A stretch of 17,415 nucleotides of DNA, taken from positions 1-17,415 of the forward strand of contig JAWQFW010000095.1 of the NCBI GenBank assembly GCA_035968095.1. The letters run 5' to 3'. Numbering within the stretch: the stretch's first letter is position 1; every line of letters begins with the position of its first letter. Below are positions 6,582 through 13,310 of the stretch, piece by piece. Source of the DNA: IIICB1 sp035968095. Lineage in GTDB: Bacteria > Cyanobacteriota > Cyanobacteriia > Cyanobacteriales > SIO1D9. The position numbers and the translations under genes are program-made. A model generated the notes under the pieces. That model searched no databases. It was not told the origin of the DNA and was given only the letters and a program-made list of their open reading frames with translations.

Positions 6582-7012
6582 TTTCTTTTGTCGTCAATTT
6601 TTCGCTTAAAATACCAATAATTCATTTGCTGTCACTTACCATAGATCGCGCACAAAGTCAAGGAAAGCTCGATCGCAATCGAGTTTTTTGCCACTTCAAG
6701 AGAGCTTGACTTTGTTCCCAGACACCTTATGAGTAAAATTGCTCATACACTATAATCAGAGTTTAACCTTTTTTTTAAGGAATATTTAAGAAATTTATGG
6801 TTTAACTCTCATAGGAAAATACACCGAATTAGTTATCCTAGGATTAAGATCAGCTTTACAAGAACTTTATATAATAATGTTAAGATAAAGTGAAAAGTTA
6901 ACCAAGACCTGATATCTGGGTAATTTCCCAGCCGCAAAACCAGGATTATAAGCTGATTTAAGTAAAAACACCGAGAAGTAAGACTTAGAACACAAAATTA
7001 AGGTAAGAGAGG
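6582..7012. other. Structured intergenic region between divergent aroK and the 71-residue gene
   Basis: This 431-base stretch has no credible reading frame. It contains the nested hairpin at 6650-6715, a small TATGAG/CTCATA inverted repeat (about 6728-6747), two TATAAT hexamers on the plus strand (6751-6756 and 6870-6875) without convincing -35 partners, and a CTGGG/CCCAG hairpin near 6915-6932. A long 5' leader for the downstream small gene is plausible. I recognise no known riboswitch. Confidence 0.4.
6650..6715. repeat. Long interrupted stem-loop with competing hairpins
   Basis: ACAAAGTCAAG (6652-6662) pairs perfectly with CTTGACTTTGT (6705-6715). Inside lies CTCGAT-CGCA-ATCGAG (6668-6683), followed on the plus strand by six T (6684-6689), which looks like a compact intrinsic terminator. 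TCAAG/CTTGA (6696-6709) forms an alternative small hairpin that would use the second outer arm. The element is 70-130 bases upstream of the aroK start on the minus strand. Confidence 0.45.
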
Positions 7013-7228
7013 ATGAAAACCAGAGAAACCATGAACGTGATCCGCGATGTAGTTCGACAAGCGCTCGAAACTGGCTATTTGACGATTGAAGCAGAAGAAC
7101 AACTACGACAAATGTTAAAGATGAAATATGGTTCAGAAGATTTAGAAGCGTTTATGGACTTACAGCAAGCAGCAATGGCTGGGATAGTCAAACAACAATC
7201 ACGCGAGTATCTGTTTAGCTGTAAGTAA
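7013..7228 (+). CDS. Small conserved cyanobacterial protein, function unknown
   Basis: A 71-residue soluble, mostly helical protein. The segments RETMNVIRDVVRQALETGYL, TIEAEEQLRQMLKM and SEDLEAFMDLQQAAMAGIV are three amphipathic helices separated by short turns, and the final YLFSCK is looser. I recall similar short proteins with the GYLTxEAEEQLRxxL pattern in many cyanobacteria, but I know no assigned function. ATG 7013 is preceded by AAGG about 9 bases upstream. The internal ATG at 7031 (MNVIRD) is an alternative start with a CAGAG upstream. It follows a long leader and ends 27 bases from the converging LapA-like gene. Confidence 0.75.
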   Translation: MKTRETMNVIRDVVRQALETGYLTIEAEEQLRQMLKMKYGSEDLEAFMDLQQAAMAGIVKQQSREYLFSCK

Positions 7229-7255
7229 TTAAGACTGGGAGCGATTGGGCTAGTT

Positions 7256-7960
7256 TCACTCGTTCAATTCATCTTCATCGAAGCCCCAGTCTTCCTCATC
7301 GAGCTTTTTTTCCGGTCTGGAATTCTCAGTATTGTCACGTAAAGGTGGACTAATTACCCGATATTTCGCATCGACAATTTCCTCGCCAGAAGTTGACGTT
7401 TTTTGTTCTGTGTCTCGATAGCTGTAAGAATAAACCGAACCTGTACGAGAAATATTTTCGGGTTTTCGCTGAACTTCATAAAAGCGAGCATCAGCCTGAG
7501 AGGATTTAAACGTAGTGGGATTAGTTGGTTGAGCAGGAGGTTTTTCGAGATCCCAATCATCATCAGCATCATCAATCCAATCGGAATCGTTAGGAGTTTG
7601 GGTAGTTGAGGACGGTGGTGGGATAGAATTGGGAGGGCGATCGCGAAAAATCCGTTCCGCCCCACGCGCACCGGAGACAGTAGTTTCTCGCTCTGGAGAA
7701 CGAGGTTGAGGAGGTTGTTCCCACTCAGTTTCGCGAAAACCATCACTATTACTCGCTCTCGGACGATAATTAAGAATTCGCAAGCAAAAGCTAGTTAAGA
7801 TTCCCGCGATCGCAAACAGTAACATCCACACCGCTAAAGGTAACGCCACCGTCTGAGTCCCAAAAAAGATTAACGGCAATACAGGCGACCAATTTTGGAG
7901 AAGAAAAACGGTAATTCCTCCGAAAATCAATAAAGTTAGCACGAGCCAGATTGCAGACAT
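7256..7960 (-). CDS. LapA-domain (DUF1049-like) membrane protein with long acidic tail
   Basis: A 234-residue protein. Residues 4-22 and about 40-62 are hydrophobic and form a membrane hairpin, with the N-Q-N-W-S-P-V-type turn between them that is typical of LapA/DUF1049 proteins. From about 65 on it is polar, Pro/Ser/Asp-rich and likely disordered in the cytoplasm, with an acidic patch DDADDDWDLEKPP around 131-143. A short conserved-looking segment VDAKYRVISPP and a strongly acidic end DEEDWGFDEDELNE follow. In enterobacteria LapA works in lipopolysaccharide assembly, but the cyanobacterial homologues carry this extra tail and their role is not known to me. AAGGAG 8 bases before ATG 7960 supports the start. 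Confidence 0.75.
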   Translation of the reverse strand: MSAIWLVLTLLIFGGITVFLLQNWSPVLPLIFFGTQTVALPLAVWMLLFAIAGILTSFCLRILNYRPRASNSDGFRETEWEQPPQPRSPERETTVSGARGAERIFRDRPPNSIPPPSSTTQTPNDSDWIDDADDDWDLEKPPAQPTNPTTFKSSQADARFYEVQRKPENISRTGSVYSYSYRDTEQKTSTSGEEIVDAKYRVISPPLRDNTENSRPEKKLDEEDWGFDEDELNE

Positions 7961-7977
7961 ATAGACTTCTCCTTGTT

Positions 7978-8017
7978 GGGGACTGGGGACTATAACAGTG
8001 AACAGTGAACAGTAAAC
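7978..8017. repeat. Short heptamer block, two orientations
   Basis: Two GGGGACT units (7978-7991) are followed by AGTGAAC, AGTGAAC and AGTAAAC (7997-8017). The last three are the reverse complement of the G-x-T-x-x-C-T heptamer family that makes up the larger array at 8128-8437, so the family occurs in opposite orientation on the two sides of an approximately 110-base non-repetitive segment (8018-8127). Confidence 0.7.
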
Positions 8018-8127
8018 AGCGATAAGAGATTATGCTAGCAAGGTTTTCCGAAAATGAGGATGTCCTAATTAACTCGTTCTCTGCTACAGCAAGACAAGGA
8101 AGACAAGGAAAAATTGTGGGATAAACT

Positions 8128-8437
8128 GTTCCCTGATAACTGGTAACTGGTAACTGTTTACTGTTCCCTGATAACTGTNNNNNNNNNNNNNNNNNNNNNN
8201 NNNNNNNNNNNNNNNNNNNNNNNNNNNNNNNNNNNNNNNNNNNNNNNNNNNNNNNNNNNNNNNNNNNNNNNNNNNNNNTCCCTGGTAACTGGTAACTGTT
8301 TACTGTTCCCTGATAACTGTTCCCTGATAACTGTTCCCTGGTAACTGGTAACTGTTTACTGTTCCCTGATAACTGTTCCCTGATAACTGGTAACTGTTTA
8401 CTGTTCCCTGGTAACTGATAACTGGTAACTGTTAACT
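8128..8437. repeat. Heptanucleotide tandem array with 56-bp higher-order period, interrupted by an N gap
   Basis: The array is an unbroken register of 7-base words of the form G-N-T-N-M-C-T: A=GATAACT, B=GGTAACT, C=GTTTACT, D=GTTCCCT, E=GTTAACT. Before the gap (8128-8178) it reads D A B B C D A plus GT. After the gap, from a partial D at 8279, it reads D B B C D A D A, then again D B B C D A D A, then B C D B A B E, ending at 8437. The eight-word block is repeated exactly, giving a 56-bp unit (second copy 8333-8388). Bases 8179-8278 are exactly 100 N, a conventional scaffold gap of unknown true length, so the array is longer or shorter than shown. Similar heptamer repeats are known from cyanobacterial intergenic regions. 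Confidence 0.95.
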
Positions 8438-9046
8438 GTTGAAGCCTTCCCAACGCTGGAAAGGGATACAGTCGAGATCAAATTGATCCAAAGCTCGCGC
8501 CACGACGAAATCTACCAAATCTTCAATCGTCTGGGGATGATGATACCAAGCAGGAATAGCCGGAACAATCTTGACACCCACCTCTGCCAGAGAAGTCAAA
8601 TTGCGTAAGTGAATCAGACTCAAAGGAGTTTCGCGGGGAACGAGAACTAACTTACCTCCTTCTTTAATTTGAACATCAGCAGCCCGTTCGAGCAAATCGC
8701 CACTTAAGCCAGCAGCAATTTTCGCTACCGTACTCATGCTACAAGGGATGACCAGCATCCCCAAAGTACGAAAAGAGCCACTGGCAATATTTGCGCCCAC
8801 ATTTCCCCAACGATGACAATTTAATTTTCCCTTCTTTTCCACTGCTGCTTGCTCGCGCCAAAATTGTTCTTGTTCATCAATATCTAGTGGCATCCGCACG
8901 TTTTGTTCAGCTTGCCAAACTAAATAAGCAGCTTTGGAAGCGACTAACTCAATGTGGTAGTCTGCCTCTAAAAGATATTTCAAAGCACGAACGGCGTAAA
9001 TCAAGCCGCTTGCACCGCTAATACCGAGAATCAGGGGTTTGGACAT
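8432..9046 (-). CDS. ubiX: Flavin prenyltransferase UbiX
   Basis: Prenylates reduced FMN to make prenyl-FMN, the cofactor of UbiD-type decarboxylases; in cyanobacteria this supports plastoquinone-type quinone synthesis. The 204-residue protein has GISGASG (8-14) for FMN, IASGSF (87-92), PCSMSTVAKIAAGLSG (101-116), the VPRETPLS segment with Arg138/Glu139, and IPAWYHHP (164-171), all as in the UbiX/Pad1 family. The start ATG at 9046 gives MSKPLILGISGASG directly; no Shine-Dalgarno is clear. The stop TAA (8432-8434) and part of the last two codons lie in the terminal repeat unit of the heptamer array. zam lies 75 bases upstream on the same strand, so the two may be co-transcribed. Confidence 0.95.
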   Translation of the reverse strand: MSKPLILGISGASGLIYAVRALKYLLEADYHIELVASKAAYLVWQAEQNVRMPLDIDEQEQFWREQAAVEKKGKLNCHRWGNVGANIASGSFRTLGMLVIPCSMSTVAKIAAGLSGDLLERAADVQIKEGGKLVLVPRETPLSLIHLRNLTSLAEVGVKIVPAIPAWYHHPQTIEDLVDFVVARALDQFDLDCIPFQRWEGFNS

Positions 9047-9121
9047 TTGGGGTTAAAATTGATGATTTGTGGTTTATTTGGCTGTACAGAAGCAACTAGG
9101 TAAGGTAGATTCCAAGCAATT

Positions 9122-11380
9122 TTAATCTTCCCAATCTTCAAAGTTAGCATCGCTACCACCTCGGACAGTTACGAGGTCAATTTGCTGACGATAGTAGTCA
9201 ACACTTTTCACTTCTACTTCGACGCGATCGCCTAAACGATAAGCGGTACGATTTTTTCTACCCACTAAACAAGCGTGACGAGAACGATATTCATACCAAT
9301 CGTCTTTCAGCGAACTCACATGAACCAAACCCTCGACTAAATGGTCTTCGATTTCGACAAAGAAACCGTAGGATTGCACCCCTGTAATTAATCCGGAGAA
9401 AATCTGACCCGTGCATTCTTTCATCCGTTCGGCTTTTTTGAGTCCTTCCAGGTCTTTTTCGGCATCATGAGCTTCTTTTTCACAGTCATTGAGATGAGGA
9501 ATAACTGACCACAATTGTTCGGCTAGTTCTTCTTGAACTTCAGTCGGGAGAATATTCCAGTTAATGCGATCGTGACAGGTACTACTGCCCAAGTTTACAC
9601 CTTCCTTAGTACGACTATGACGGCGATCGCGTCCTTTCTCAAATAAAGCGTGTAAAACTCTTTGGATTAGTAAATCAGCATAACGTTGTCCGGGAGATAC
9701 ACAGCGCGAATAACCACTGTCGTAAGCTAAACCGAAATGAGAACTAGGTTTTTTGCTGTAGATAACTGGTTTGAGAGTTAATTTCAGCAAATGATTGAGA
9801 ACTTTGCGGACGCTAGATTTAGCAAAATGTTGGGTAAAACGCTGATAATCTTGGCTACAAACCTCTTCTTCCTGTTCTAGCTGAAGATCCAAGTCCAGAT
9901 TATTCCCCAGCTTAATTAAATCTTCTAACTCTTCTAAATCTGGTTCGGACTGATAGCAGTAGATTCCGGGTAACTCCAGCTTGCTCAAATGATTACCCAC
10001 AGACCGATTTGCCAAAATGATTACATCTGTAAGCAAAGATTGAACAGGTAAAGAAGTAGAAGTAGCGATCGCGCCCAATCGACCTTCATCTTTGTAAAAT
10101 GAGGGTAGATTTTCCGCATCAATTTCAAACGAACCTCGTTGCTGTCTTCGAGCTTTAACTACCGGACTTAAATTAAAAAACAGTTCGTTGAGCATGGTGA
10201 CGACGGAAGAGAGTTCGTCTGCGACATTTTCTTGACGACCGAGTAAAGACTGTGCTTGTTGATAACTAATTTGGCGATCGACACTGATGATACTCGGTTT
10301 AATATCAAACTCGATTACCTGACCCGCGCGATCGATAGTTAAAAATACCGACAACGTTAAACGGTCTGTTTCGGGAATTAACGAACAGCAACGGGCGACT
10401 CCAGGAGGAAATAAAGGGACTATTTTATCCAAAAGATTAATCGCCGTACCTCGTTTTTTTGCCTCACGATCTAAGTCAGAATTTGGTTTAATGTAGTAAG
10501 CCACATCAGCGATGTGAACCCCCAGTTCCCAATCACCACTAGCAGTTTTTTCTAAAGTAAAAGCATTTTCAATCCAGTGCGTCGCATCTGAATCTGACTC
10601 TAGATTCGGTTCTAAAGTTAAGGTCAGCAGTTTGCGTAAGTCGAGACGAGTTTTGGCTTCGCTTCTTGACCATTCACCCGACAAAGCTTCTCCTGCTTGA
10701 ACTACTTTTTCCGGAAAACTTTGCGGTAAATCGTGTTTACAACAAACAATATCTGTATCTGCTGCTTCCTCTGCATCTGTACCCAAAATTCGGGTCACTT
10801 TTCCTAGAGGTAAATTTTGAGCTAAAGGATAGCGAAGCACTTCCACGTGAACCAAATGATCTACTGCTTGACGTAATCTTTCTTCTTCTTGTCTCAGAAT
10901 TAGTTCAAACAACAGTCGGTCATCAAGAGGAACAGCGCGATAACCATCTTCAGATTCTTTAACTCGTGCTAATAAAGAAGGATTTGCTCTTTCTAAAATT
11001 AGTTTAACTTCGCCTTCCGGGGAACGACGACGGCTACCTTCTTTAATAATTTTCACCAAAACGCGATCGCCGTTCCAAGCATTACTCAAATGACTTTCTC
11101 GGATATAAACATCATCAGCCGTTTCGCTATCTTGAATCGCAAAACAAAATCCTTTACTTGAACAGCGTAGCTTGGCTTCGACGACATCTTCTTCGTAGAT
11201 ACGCCGATACTTCCCCCGTTCTTTGAGAATAACACCGATTTTCTCTAACACATCCAAAGTCAAATGTAACTTGTCAATACTATCTGAATTCTCACAACCG
11301 AGTTTCTTCTCCAAAACTTTGCGAGCGACTAATTTTTCATCGCTGAAGTTTGATAGTAACGTAGCGATTGAATACTCCAT
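9122..11380 (-). CDS. zam: Zam, RNB-family (RNase II/R-like) protein with degenerate active site
   Basis: A 752-residue protein with RNase II/R architecture: N-terminal helical/winged part (1-65), cold-shock-like domains (about 66-190), RNB domain (about 240-575) and a C-terminal S1 domain (about 656-742, GLITGVQSYGFFVEIEDHL). The RNB hallmark D-A-x-D-x-D-D-A, which binds the catalytic metals, is replaced by ATHWIENAF: ungapped, the last three acidic positions become Trp269, Glu271 and Asn272. The SPIRRYxDL motif reads SPGQRYADL. This degeneracy is known for the cyanobacterial Zam clade, whose deletion in Synechocystis alters phycobilisome and photosystem balance and gives acetazolamide resistance. 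Two CC pairs (213-214, 331-332) and Cys560 are candidates for the redox cysteines reported there; I cannot tell which. ATG 11380 is preferred over an upstream TTG at 11386. RNase activity is doubtful. Confidence 0.85.
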   Translation of the reverse strand: MEYSIATLLSNFSDEKLVARKVLEKKLGCENSDSIDKLHLTLDVLEKIGVILKERGKYRRIYEEDVVEAKLRCSSKGFCFAIQDSETADDVYIRESHLSNAWNGDRVLVKIIKEGSRRRSPEGEVKLILERANPSLLARVKESEDGYRAVPLDDRLLFELILRQEEERLRQAVDHLVHVEVLRYPLAQNLPLGKVTRILGTDAEEAADTDIVCCKHDLPQSFPEKVVQAGEALSGEWSRSEAKTRLDLRKLLTLTLEPNLESDSDATHWIENAFTLEKTASGDWELGVHIADVAYYIKPNSDLDREAKKRGTAINLLDKIVPLFPPGVARCCSLIPETDRLTLSVFLTIDRAGQVIEFDIKPSIISVDRQISYQQAQSLLGRQENVADELSSVVTMLNELFFNLSPVVKARRQQRGSFEIDAENLPSFYKDEGRLGAIATSTSLPVQSLLTDVIILANRSVGNHLSKLELPGIYCYQSEPDLEELEDLIKLGNNLDLDLQLEQEEEVCSQDYQRFTQHFAKSSVRKVLNHLLKLTLKPVIYSKKPSSHFGLAYDSGYSRCVSPGQRYADLLIQRVLHALFEKGRDRRHSRTKEGVNLGSSTCHDRINWNILPTEVQEELAEQLWSVIPHLNDCEKEAHDAEKDLEGLKKAERMKECTGQIFSGLITGVQSYGFFVEIEDHLVEGLVHVSSLKDDWYEYRSRHACLVGRKNRTAYRLGDRVEVEVKSVDYYRQQIDLVTVRGGSDANFEDWED

Positions 11381-11455
11381 GTACAAAAAATCCTTATCTT
11401 ACTAAATCTCAACTGATTTGCTCTTGTCATCAATACCTAAAAGATTTACACCAAC

Positions 11456-11475
11456 AAAAATTTCTCAACGAGAAA
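11456..11475 (-). terminator. Small intrinsic terminator upstream of zam
   Basis: On the minus strand TTTCTC, a GTT loop and GAGAAA form a 6-bp stem followed by five T. It ends about 75 bases before the zam start, so it would stop transcripts arriving from the gene-poor region and implies that zam has its own promoter close by. The stem is AU-rich, hence modest confidence. Confidence 0.45.
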
Positions 11476-12379
11476 ATTTGAGCAATGCTACCAACGCTGT
11501 AGCTAAATATGTCAAAAGCGCGAATCTTTTTCTTACTTAGGGAGCCAAAATTTCTGCCGTAGTTTGTCAAAAATTGCCCAATTAATTTCTTTATTTGTAC
11601 CCAGAGCAGAATTTGAGAGTTAGCTGCAATAATTAGCCCTAGAGCCGCAACAATTAGCTTGCTCTGACTATGCTTCTGACTTTCTAAGACTGAAGGTTGA
11701 CTCTTCAATTTTGGGACTTTTTTCTTCATTCTTCCCTGATGTTCTGTTGCTGTGCTTATCTATAGGTAGTTCTAACCCCATAACAGCTAGCAGTGCAGTG
11801 AATAGACCTGAAATTTGTCTTCTACCGCTAGCAGATAGAGCGACAAGAGCTTTGATGTGATCCTTTTGCTGACTCGTTCGCTCTATTGCGAAACCAGTAT
11901 TTTTCAGGAACACCCGGTTTTTTCTCTCCTCATTGATGCAGTTACCGAGAATTAGTAATTAACTACCGACTATGCAATACCTACTAGCTATTACCCCCCT
12001 GATAACAGAGAAAACGATCGCAGGTAAAGTAGATAACTATTACCGGATAACTGTTTTTGTTGGTCTTGGTCGTGCTGAGAGTAGTCTTAACAGTTACGTC
12101 TGTTATCTTTTTCCCAACCGTAACACCTTGACTTTGTGCTTGGTTGCTATGAAGAAAAAAGCACAGAGCATTTTTCGGCTTTTTCGACCAAAATCGATTG
12201 ACTTTTCTCAGACTCTCACGATAATCAATAGATTTGTACATCTACTCACTAATCTACTCAAGAAGATCAAACCGCTTCTTAACCCCAATGCTTCACGGTG
12301 GAGACAGTGCTGAAGATCGTGAGGTCTGATATAATCTTAAACTTTATCTGTACTAAACGGAAATCATTTTTGGGAAGCA

Positions 12380-12395
12380 AACTAATATATTAGTT
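12380..12395. promoter_or_regulatory. Perfect 16-bp palindrome upstream of the 12520 gene
   Basis: AACTAATATATTAGTT is its own reverse complement. It lies about 45 bases after a TATAAT (12330-12335) and 125 bases before the ATG at 12520. A symmetric site of this size may be an operator for a dimeric regulator, but nothing identifies the protein. Confidence 0.3.
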
Positions 12396-12519
12396 CTAGG
12401 GCAGTGTGAAATCCAGAGGTTAATTACCGCGAGTTAACTGATTTTTGCTCTCGGTGAGATCGATCTCTTGGGGTGATGCTGCTTGTTGCTGTTGATAATC
12501 TGTTTTCTTGTCCTAGCTT

Positions 12520-13230
12520 ATGTTTGCACTATTCCAAAAACGTTATCCCAGTGGTAGTTTGATTAGTGAGTTTGTGACTGTGGATCGTGGTCAGTATGTG
12601 GTACGGGCGATCGCGGTTGATGATGGGGTAACGTTGGCTACAAGTTTGGCGGCGGCTTTTTCGGTGGAAGAGGCTGAAGATCAAGCCAGAAAAAGACTTT
12701 TCGCTTTTCTGGGGATTACTAATGGTCAGGTTGCGGCGATCGCCAATCAGCCAACTACAACTATTAGTGAGTCAAAAACTCCCGTTGCTTCTACTTCTGC
12801 TCAAACCCAACCACCAAAAATGGTATCTGAGCAAGTTACTTCGACCGTTACACCAACAGAGAAACCCAATCCTGTTACTTCTACCACTAATTTTCCTGAA
12901 GAACCGGAATTGTCTCCCTCGATACCCGTTGCTCAATCTGCCGCAGAAATAGCTGATTTTACTCCTGAACCAGAACCAATCTCCGTAGCCCCCGAACCAG
13001 TTTATCCGACGAAAAAATTCACCCAGAAGGCTTCTCAGCTTAGTCCGGAAATGGATCGGGATTTGCTGATGGAAGGAACCAGCGTGGAAATTAAGCGCTT
13101 GGGTTGGAACGAAAGTCAAGGACGAGAGTTTCTCAATGAACGTTATGGGAAGCGATCGCGTCACAGTCTTACTGATGAGGAATTAAGTGAGTTTCATCAA
13201 TATTTACTCCAACAACCTAGTCCTCAATAG
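12520..13230 (+). CDS. Two-module conserved cyanobacterial protein with Pro/Thr linker
   Basis: A 236-residue protein with three parts. Residues 1-68 (FALFQKRYPSGSLISEFVT, then GQYVVRAIAVDDGVTLATSL, then SVEEAEDQARKRLFAFLGI) form a compact strand-strand-helix module. The EEAEDQARKRLFAFLGI helix resembles the closing helix of Rad52/ERF-type annealing folds. About 75-165 is a low-complexity Thr/Pro/Ser/Glu linker. The C-terminus (VEIKRLGWNESQGREFLN, then ERYGKRSRHSLTDEELSEFHQYL) is a short helical module that I recall at the ends of several cyanobacterial proteins, including Rad52/22-like ones. A role in DNA handling is only an inference. It converges on clpP, with a long inverted repeat in the 80-base gap. 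Confidence 0.7.
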   Translation: MFALFQKRYPSGSLISEFVTVDRGQYVVRAIAVDDGVTLATSLAAAFSVEEAEDQARKRLFAFLGITNGQVAAIANQPTTTISESKTPVASTSAQTQPPKMVSEQVTSTVTPTEKPNPVTSTTNFPEEPELSPSIPVAQSAAEIADFTPEPEPISVAPEPVYPTKKFTQKASQLSPEMDRDLLMEGTSVEIKRLGWNESQGREFLNERYGKRSRHSLTDEELSEFHQYLLQQPSPQ

Positions 13231-13238
13231 CTGAATTT

Positions 13239-13300
13239 CAGGATGAAGCACAATTCACAAATACACTTCTTTGTCAAGAGCAATTGTTGTCTTCATCCTG
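13239..13300. repeat. 62-bp interrupted inverted repeat between converging genes
   Basis: CAGGATGAAG (13239-13248) pairs perfectly with CTTCATCCTG (13291-13300), and inside it ACAATT (13250-13255) pairs with AATTGT (13282-13287). Together they give 16 base pairs with a small internal loop and a 26-nt terminal loop. It sits 8 bases after the stop of the 12520 gene and 10 bases before the clpP stop, so it can act at the 3' end of both mRNAs. No strong U-tract follows on either strand. Confidence 0.65.
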
Positions 13301-13310
13301 TCAGCCCAAG

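Larger units (their letters stand above)
11387..12519. other. 1.1-kb region without a convincing gene
   Basis: No reading frame here looks like a recognisable protein. Two overlapping minus-strand frames exist. A GTG-started one (11668-11913, 81 codons) has GAGGAGAG 10-12 bases upstream and a hydrophobic stretch GLFTALLAVMGLELP. An ATG-started one (11430-11729, 99 codons) has a hydrophobic segment KLIVAALGLIIAANSQILLW. The second runs through the terminator at 11456-11475, which argues against its 3' half. They could also be frame-shifted remains of one gene. Plus-strand frames at 11972-12313 look like chance. Also present are a perfect 16-bp palindrome (12380-12395), a 12-bp palindrome GAGATCGATCTC (12456-12467) and a plus-strand TATAAT (12330-12335), all upstream of the 12520 gene. 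Confidence 0.4.

Noticed and set aside
7354..7746. 130-codon minus-strand frame
   Set aside because: It lies wholly inside the LapA-like gene in another frame, and the LapA-like frame has the membrane hairpin and ribosome site.
8128..8437. CRISPR array interpretation of the repeats
   Set aside because: There are no unique spacers; the whole tract is contiguous 7-base words and no cas gene is nearby.
7791..8453. Long minus-strand frame of 220 codons over the repeat array
   Set aside because: It is a translation of the heptamer repeat (7-base words give a 7-residue periodic peptide), runs through 100 N, and overlaps both the LapA-like gene and the ubiX 3' end.
6650..12139. Shared 14-mer GCACAAAGTCAAGG at 6650-6663 and, on the minus strand, at 12126-12139
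   Set aside because: About one such match is expected by chance between two places in 17 kb, and flanking bases diverge at once.
11972..12313. 113-codon plus-strand frame and its 85-codon antisense partner
   Set aside because: No ribosome site, no recognisable pattern and mutually overlapping; treated as chance frames in a gene-poor region.
12626..12642. A second GTA-N8-TAC match inside the 12520 gene
   Set aside because: It is within coding sequence with no promoter element at the right distance; such a short motif occurs by chance.
12772..13164. 130-codon minus-strand frame antisense to the 12520 gene
   Set aside because: Its F/R/G/S-rich composition is the mirror of the Pro/Thr/Glu-rich linker of the plus-strand gene.
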